This document shows positions 60,898 through 64,000 of a DNA stretch of 64,000 nt, piece after piece. This DNA is from Acidobacteriota bacterium (lineage in GTDB: Bacteria; Acidobacteriota; Terriglobia; UBA7540): NCBI GenBank assembly GCA_021838785.1, contig JAKCCV010000005.1:99816-163815 (forward strand). Reading direction: 5' to 3'. The notes under the pieces were generated by a model that did no database searches, was not told the DNA's origin, and saw nothing but the letters and a program-made list of their open reading frames with translations. Both the position numbers and the translations under genes were made by a program. Numbering within the stretch: position 1 is the stretch's first letter; each line of letters opens with the position of its first letter.

Positions 60898-61755
60898 ATG
60901 TGGAATAATCTAAAAACAACCTTATTCCTGGCCATTCTAACGGGCTTATTTTTGGCCATTGGAGAATTGTGGGGAGGCGAGCAAGGCATCGTCATCGCCT
61001 TGGTCTTGGCGGCGGTGATGAATTTTGTATCGTATTTTTTCTCGGACAAAATCGCGCTCAAAACGAGCCATGCGCAACCGATTTCGCGGGAAGAAGCGCC
61101 GCGCCTCTATCAGATTGTGGAGCGCCTGGCCGCCAAAGCCAACATTCCCGTGCCGAAGATCTATCTGATTCCCACCGATTCACCCAATGCTTTTGCGACC
61201 GGCCGTAACCCTCGCCATGCCTCGGTGGCTGTGACGCGCGGTATTTTGGATCTGTGCGACGACGAAGAGATCGAGGGCGTCTTGGCCCACGAGCTTGGGC
61301 ACGTGCGCAATCGGGACATTCTGACCAGCGCCGTGGTGGCCACCGTCGCAGGCGCCATCACCATGATCGGACGCATGGTCTTTTGGGCGGAAATGTTCGG
61401 CTTTGGGGGCGGCGGCGGCCGCCGGGATGGCGAAGGTGGGGCGCTTTCGGCGCTCGCCATGATGATTATTGCGCCGCTGGCGGCGATGCTGATTCAACTG
61501 GCCATTTCTCGCTCGCGGGAGTATGAAGCCGATGCCACGGGAGCTCGCATCACTGGAAACCCGCAGGCGCTGGCGAGCGCGCTCGAGAAAATTGATAAAT
61601 GGTCGAAGCGAGTTCCGATGAAGGTCTCGCCTTCCATGGCCCATCTCTACATCGCCCAGCCGTTCACGGGCCGCCAGATGTTCGCCAACCTATTTTCTAC
61701 CCACCCGCCCATCCAGAAGCGGATCGAGCGGCTGCTCGAAATGCGTTATTCATAA
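60898..61755 (+). CDS. htpX: Membrane zinc protease HtpX
   Basis: Degrades damaged membrane proteins. The 285-residue M48 peptidase has two N-terminal helices, the catalytic HELGH (H131, E132, H135) in VLAHELGHVRNRD, and SREYEAD with E208 as the third zinc ligand. A glycine-rich loop (GGGGGRRDGEGGA) and two further helices fill the middle. An AGGAGG lies upstream of the ATG. The gene ends just before a strong hairpin. Confidence 0.94.
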   Translation: MWNNLKTTLFLAILTGLFLAIGELWGGEQGIVIALVLAAVMNFVSYFFSDKIALKTSHAQPISREEAPRLYQIVERLAAKANIPVPKIYLIPTDSPNAFATGRNPRHASVAVTRGILDLCDDEEIEGVLAHELGHVRNRDILTSAVVATVAGAITMIGRMVFWAEMFGFGGGGGRRDGEGGALSALAMMIIAPLAAMLIQLAISRSREYEADATGARITGNPQALASALEKIDKWSKRVPMKVSPSMAHLYIAQPFTGRQMFANLFSTHPPIQKRIERLLEMRYS

Positions 61756-62090
61756 GACCCTAGGCCCACGAGGGCGCCAGCCGGCGTCCTCGTGGGCTTA
61801 AGCGGCAAAGCCGCCCAATCCATTGAAAACGAGTGAGTTAGCCTTATACTTTCGTGGAGTTTTGTTTTCAACTTACGAATTCGGGTTAAACCGCGTAGCT
61901 CGCGGTCAATGCCGCGGTTGAACTATGTTTTCCGGCTGCGTAAAAGGCATCAAGCGATCCGCAGCAGCGACAACCAGATATTGACGGCCGTCCAGCAGAT
62001 AGGTCAGGGGACTGCTCTCAATCCCCGCGTCAACATTAGCCTGCTACCCGCGTCCCGTCAAATGACCGATTTCCTACCAGCGGCCATCCG
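61756..62090. other. 335-bp intergenic region between htpX and the GH51 gene
   Basis: Starts with the strong hairpin at 61764-61797. The rest holds no supported gene; a short plus-strand frame (61909-62151) has no ribosome site and runs into the GH51 coding region. No repeat of the dispersed families was seen. Confidence 0.5.
61764..61797 (+). terminator. Hairpin after htpX, likely terminator
   Basis: GCCCACGAGG (61764-61773) pairs perfectly with CCTCGTGGGC (61788-61797), and inner CGCC/GGCG extends the stem. Only a short TTA follows, so it is a strong stem without a clear T-tract. It could serve both converging genes. Confidence 0.6.
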
Positions 62091-63710
62091 TCAGACCAAA
62101 TTCACAACGAGCGTCTGCAGCGAATGCGGTGGAACCGTGTGGGTGAACTGATGGCCGGAAAGCGACAGGCGCTTGGCGGTTGTGGCCACCACGACATTGG
62201 GGTGGTCGAAGGTATTTTGGTCGCGGACACTTGAGGAAGTCAGTTCGCGCAATGTTGCGCCCGTCGCCGAGACCCCGGCCGCGAATTCGATTTCCACGTC
62301 CAGCGGATCGGTCAGGTGCTGGTTAACAAGTGTCAGGCAAACTTGCTTCCTCGACTCGTTGAGCGAGGCCGCCGCGCTCAGGTAATCGCGCGCTATGGTC
62401 CGCTTCGCCTCCTTGACCTCGTAGGTGGGTGATTCAACGATGGACTTCAAGCCCGTCTCGTCCATGTGTGGTTGGAAGAGATCAAACACGTAGTAGGTCG
62501 GCGTCAGAACCATTTGGGCGCCACGGGTGATGGCCATGCTTTGCAACACATTGAAGACCTGCGCGATGCAGGCCATCGAGATTCGAGAGCCCAGGTTGCA
62601 CAGGCCATTGAGCGTGACCGCGGCCAGCAGGGCATCGCGGAGGGTATTCGGCTGAAGGAGGGCGTCGGCGCCTTGGCCGGGAACCGGATGCCACACGCCC
62701 CACTCATCGAGCGCAATGCCGGCCGCAGGGGCGTTCGGTTCTTTGAACTCATCTATCGTCGCGACGACCCGCCGCAGAATGGCATCGAGATCCCCGACTT
62801 GCGCCAGCAGGCCGTAATAATCCCGGTCACTGAAATCCACGGCCGCGCCGTCGTGGAAATAGTGATGAATCGAAAGCTGACGAACTGTGCGCAGAATCCC
62901 GCGACCAGCCGGGCGGCGCAGCAAGGCCTCGAAAAAGCGCCGGTTCCAGTCGCCGCCTTCGAGGCCACAGGCGACGAACTCGACCGGCACGCCCTCGGCG
63001 GCCCGCGCCATGAGGTTAACGTAGCGCGCGTAGTGATCGGCGTAATCTTCCGGAGCGAAAGCCCCACCGCAACCCCAATTTTCGTTGCCAACCGACCAGT
63101 AGGTTACGTTATAAGGTTCCGCATGGCCGTTGGCGCTACGCTCGCGCGCAAGCGTCGTCGCGTGGCTGCTGTTGCAGTACTCCATCCACTCGACCGCTTC
63201 TCTCACGGACCCTGAGCCGACGTTGACGCACACGTAAGGCGACGCGCCTGAGAGGTGGCAATACTCCATGTATTCGTCCGTACCAAAGGCATTGGGCTCT
63301 TCTCGTCCCCACCAGAGGTTCCAGGTGGTGGGGCGTTTTGAGCGCGGGCCAATCCCGTCGCGCCAATGATAGGTGTCCGCAAAGCATCCGCCGGGCCAAC
63401 GAATGATGGGAGCGTGAATGCGCTTGAGGGCTTCAAGGGTGTCCTTGCGGAGGCCATGAATATTCGGGATGGATGAGTTCGTGCCAACCCACATGCCACC
63501 GTAAACGCACGCCCCCAGGTGCTCGGCAAATTGCCCGAGAAGGTTGCGGTTGAGCCGACCTATCGGCTCATCGAAAACGACGGTGAGGCGCGCTCGATTT
63601 CCACCCCCGCGCGGCGCGGGGCTCGCGGGCAGGGCACCGGCGGTCGCGCCGAATCCTTTGGCTGCCACCGCCGCCAGTCCGCTGGTCTTCAGAAATTTTC
63701 TCCGATTCAT
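62091..63710 (-). CDS. Alpha-L-arabinofuranosidase, glycoside hydrolase family 51, Tat-exported
   Basis: Removes arabinose from plant polysaccharides. The 539-residue protein begins with a Tat-type signal (MNRRKFLKTSGLAAVAAKGF). Family blocks are IIRWPGGCFADTYHWRDGIG, VTYWSVGNENWGCGG with acid/base E210, and GIALDEWGVW with nucleophile E336. The C-terminal beta domain is present (VNQHLTDPLDVEIEF). A promoter with consensus boxes lies upstream. Confidence 0.93.
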   Translation of the reverse strand: MNRRKFLKTSGLAAVAAKGFGATAGALPASPAPRGGGNRARLTVVFDEPIGRLNRNLLGQFAEHLGACVYGGMWVGTNSSIPNIHGLRKDTLEALKRIHAPIIRWPGGCFADTYHWRDGIGPRSKRPTTWNLWWGREEPNAFGTDEYMEYCHLSGASPYVCVNVGSGSVREAVEWMEYCNSSHATTLARERSANGHAEPYNVTYWSVGNENWGCGGAFAPEDYADHYARYVNLMARAAEGVPVEFVACGLEGGDWNRRFFEALLRRPAGRGILRTVRQLSIHHYFHDGAAVDFSDRDYYGLLAQVGDLDAILRRVVATIDEFKEPNAPAAGIALDEWGVWHPVPGQGADALLQPNTLRDALLAAVTLNGLCNLGSRISMACIAQVFNVLQSMAITRGAQMVLTPTYYVFDLFQPHMDETGLKSIVESPTYEVKEAKRTIARDYLSAAASLNESRKQVCLTLVNQHLTDPLDVEIEFAAGVSATGATLRELTSSSVRDQNTFDHPNVVVATTAKRLSLSGHQFTHTVPPHSLQTLVVNLV

Positions 63711-63746
63711 GCCGCCCTCCTTCGTAGTAGCCCGAGAACGCCAAGC

Positions 63747-63775
63747 ATCATAATTTCTAGCTCAAGCAATGTCAA
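63747..63775 (-). promoter_or_regulatory. Consensus sigma-70 promoter for the GH51 gene
   Basis: On the minus strand TTGACA (63770-63775) and TATGAT (63747-63752) are 17 bp apart. This is a near-perfect match. The start codon at 63710 lies about 37 nt beyond the -10 box. Confidence 0.65.
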
Positions 63776-63879
63776 AGGAGCACAAGCCCAAGTCGCCCTT
63801 TCATGGACGGGGCTCTTTGGTAATGGCACGCAGTACAAACGGCACATTGAAGATAATGAACAAAGAAGGGATATCTCTA

Positions 63880-64000
63880 GTGTCATGTTACATAAATAAG
63901 TGACACATGAGCCGATGGATGGTATAAGGACTCATGTTCACTTCTACAAAGCCGTTGCGCTTGCAAGCTCGGGAGCGAGCGAGCCTGCAAGCCGTTGTTC
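63880..64000 (+). mobile_element. Left end of an IS630-like element
   Basis: An inverted pair GTGTCA (63880-63885) and TGACAC (63901-63906) stands ahead of an ORF with the start of an IS630-type transposase. The boundary is inferred and the rest lies outside the window. Confidence 0.45.
63934..64000 (+). CDS. IS630-family transposase, N-terminal 22 codons
   Basis: From the ATG at 63934 the frame reads MFTSTKPLRLQARERASLQA and then VV to the window edge. In IS630 transposases the start 'PL.LT..ER..LE..VR...TPQR' has the same pattern. Only this fragment can be seen, so the family is a moderate guess. An AAGGA precedes the start. Confidence 0.5.
   Translation, partial: MFTSTKPLRLQARERASLQAVV

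Noticed and set aside
61909..62151. 80-codon plus-strand frame
   Set aside because: No ribosome site, low-complexity, and it overlaps the end of the GH51 gene.

Overview
This is a GC-rich, densely coded bacterial chromosome segment, most probably from an Acidobacteriota genome. The reasons are a VWFA-related domain protein of the acidobacterial type, large proline/glycine-rich TonB-family proteins, a CRTAC1/ASPIC-UnbV repeat protein, a DUF4139 protein, and secreted carbohydrate-active enzymes (GH57, GH97, GH51) scattered among housekeeping genes. I saw no tRNA, rRNA or CRISPR array. The assignment rests on family content only.

Layout. 1-4210: end of a GH57 glucanotransferase (minus strand), an M20 peptidase and serS. 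4211-8993: an accessory strip with remnants of a DNA methyltransferase, an IS110 transposase and a type I restriction operon. Two intact genes survive inside that operon, a DUF3644/HEPN-like protein and a PD-(D/E)XK nuclease; small stem-loop repeats surround them. 8994-16578: a secreted beta-propeller/DUF4139 pair diverging from rpsA, HU and a HIT protein. 16699-25880: aminotransferase, sugar isomerase and PilZ genes, then gltX, rlmB, the VWFA protein, TonB, acpS and an RsbRD-like protein. 25881-29618: a second repeat-rich strip around three secreted proteins of unknown function, two of them paralogues. 29619-40422: YtxH pair, uvrC, zinc-ribbon protein, GH97, SprT-like peptidase, two secreted helical proteins, uvrA. 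40728-49856: CHAD protein, tandem dTMP-kinase-like genes, IPT/TIG protein, CRTAC1 protein, TonB, a lone nuclease and purB. 50151-52837: a 2Fe-2S/molybdopterin oxidoreductase pair. 52884-53417: a chimeric dead transposase. 53509-63710: tsaC, ydcF-like, anmK, mutS, a rhomboid-TPR protein, rhodanese, htpX and GH51. The window ends in the left end of an IS630-like element.

How it works together. The core genes cover translation (serS, gltX, rpsA, rlmB, tsaC), DNA repair (uvrA, uvrC, mutS), envelope quality control and peptidoglycan recycling (htpX, rhomboid, anmK) and polysaccharide use. The two accessory strips (about 4.2-9 kb and 25.9-29.6 kb) share inverted repeats and the same small hairpin family, so they look linked by one repeat-driven history. 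The points most worth following are the DUF3644-nuclease pair embedded in a broken type I restriction operon, the covarying hairpin family that lies on its breakpoints, and two intergenic loci with a similar three-stem fold.
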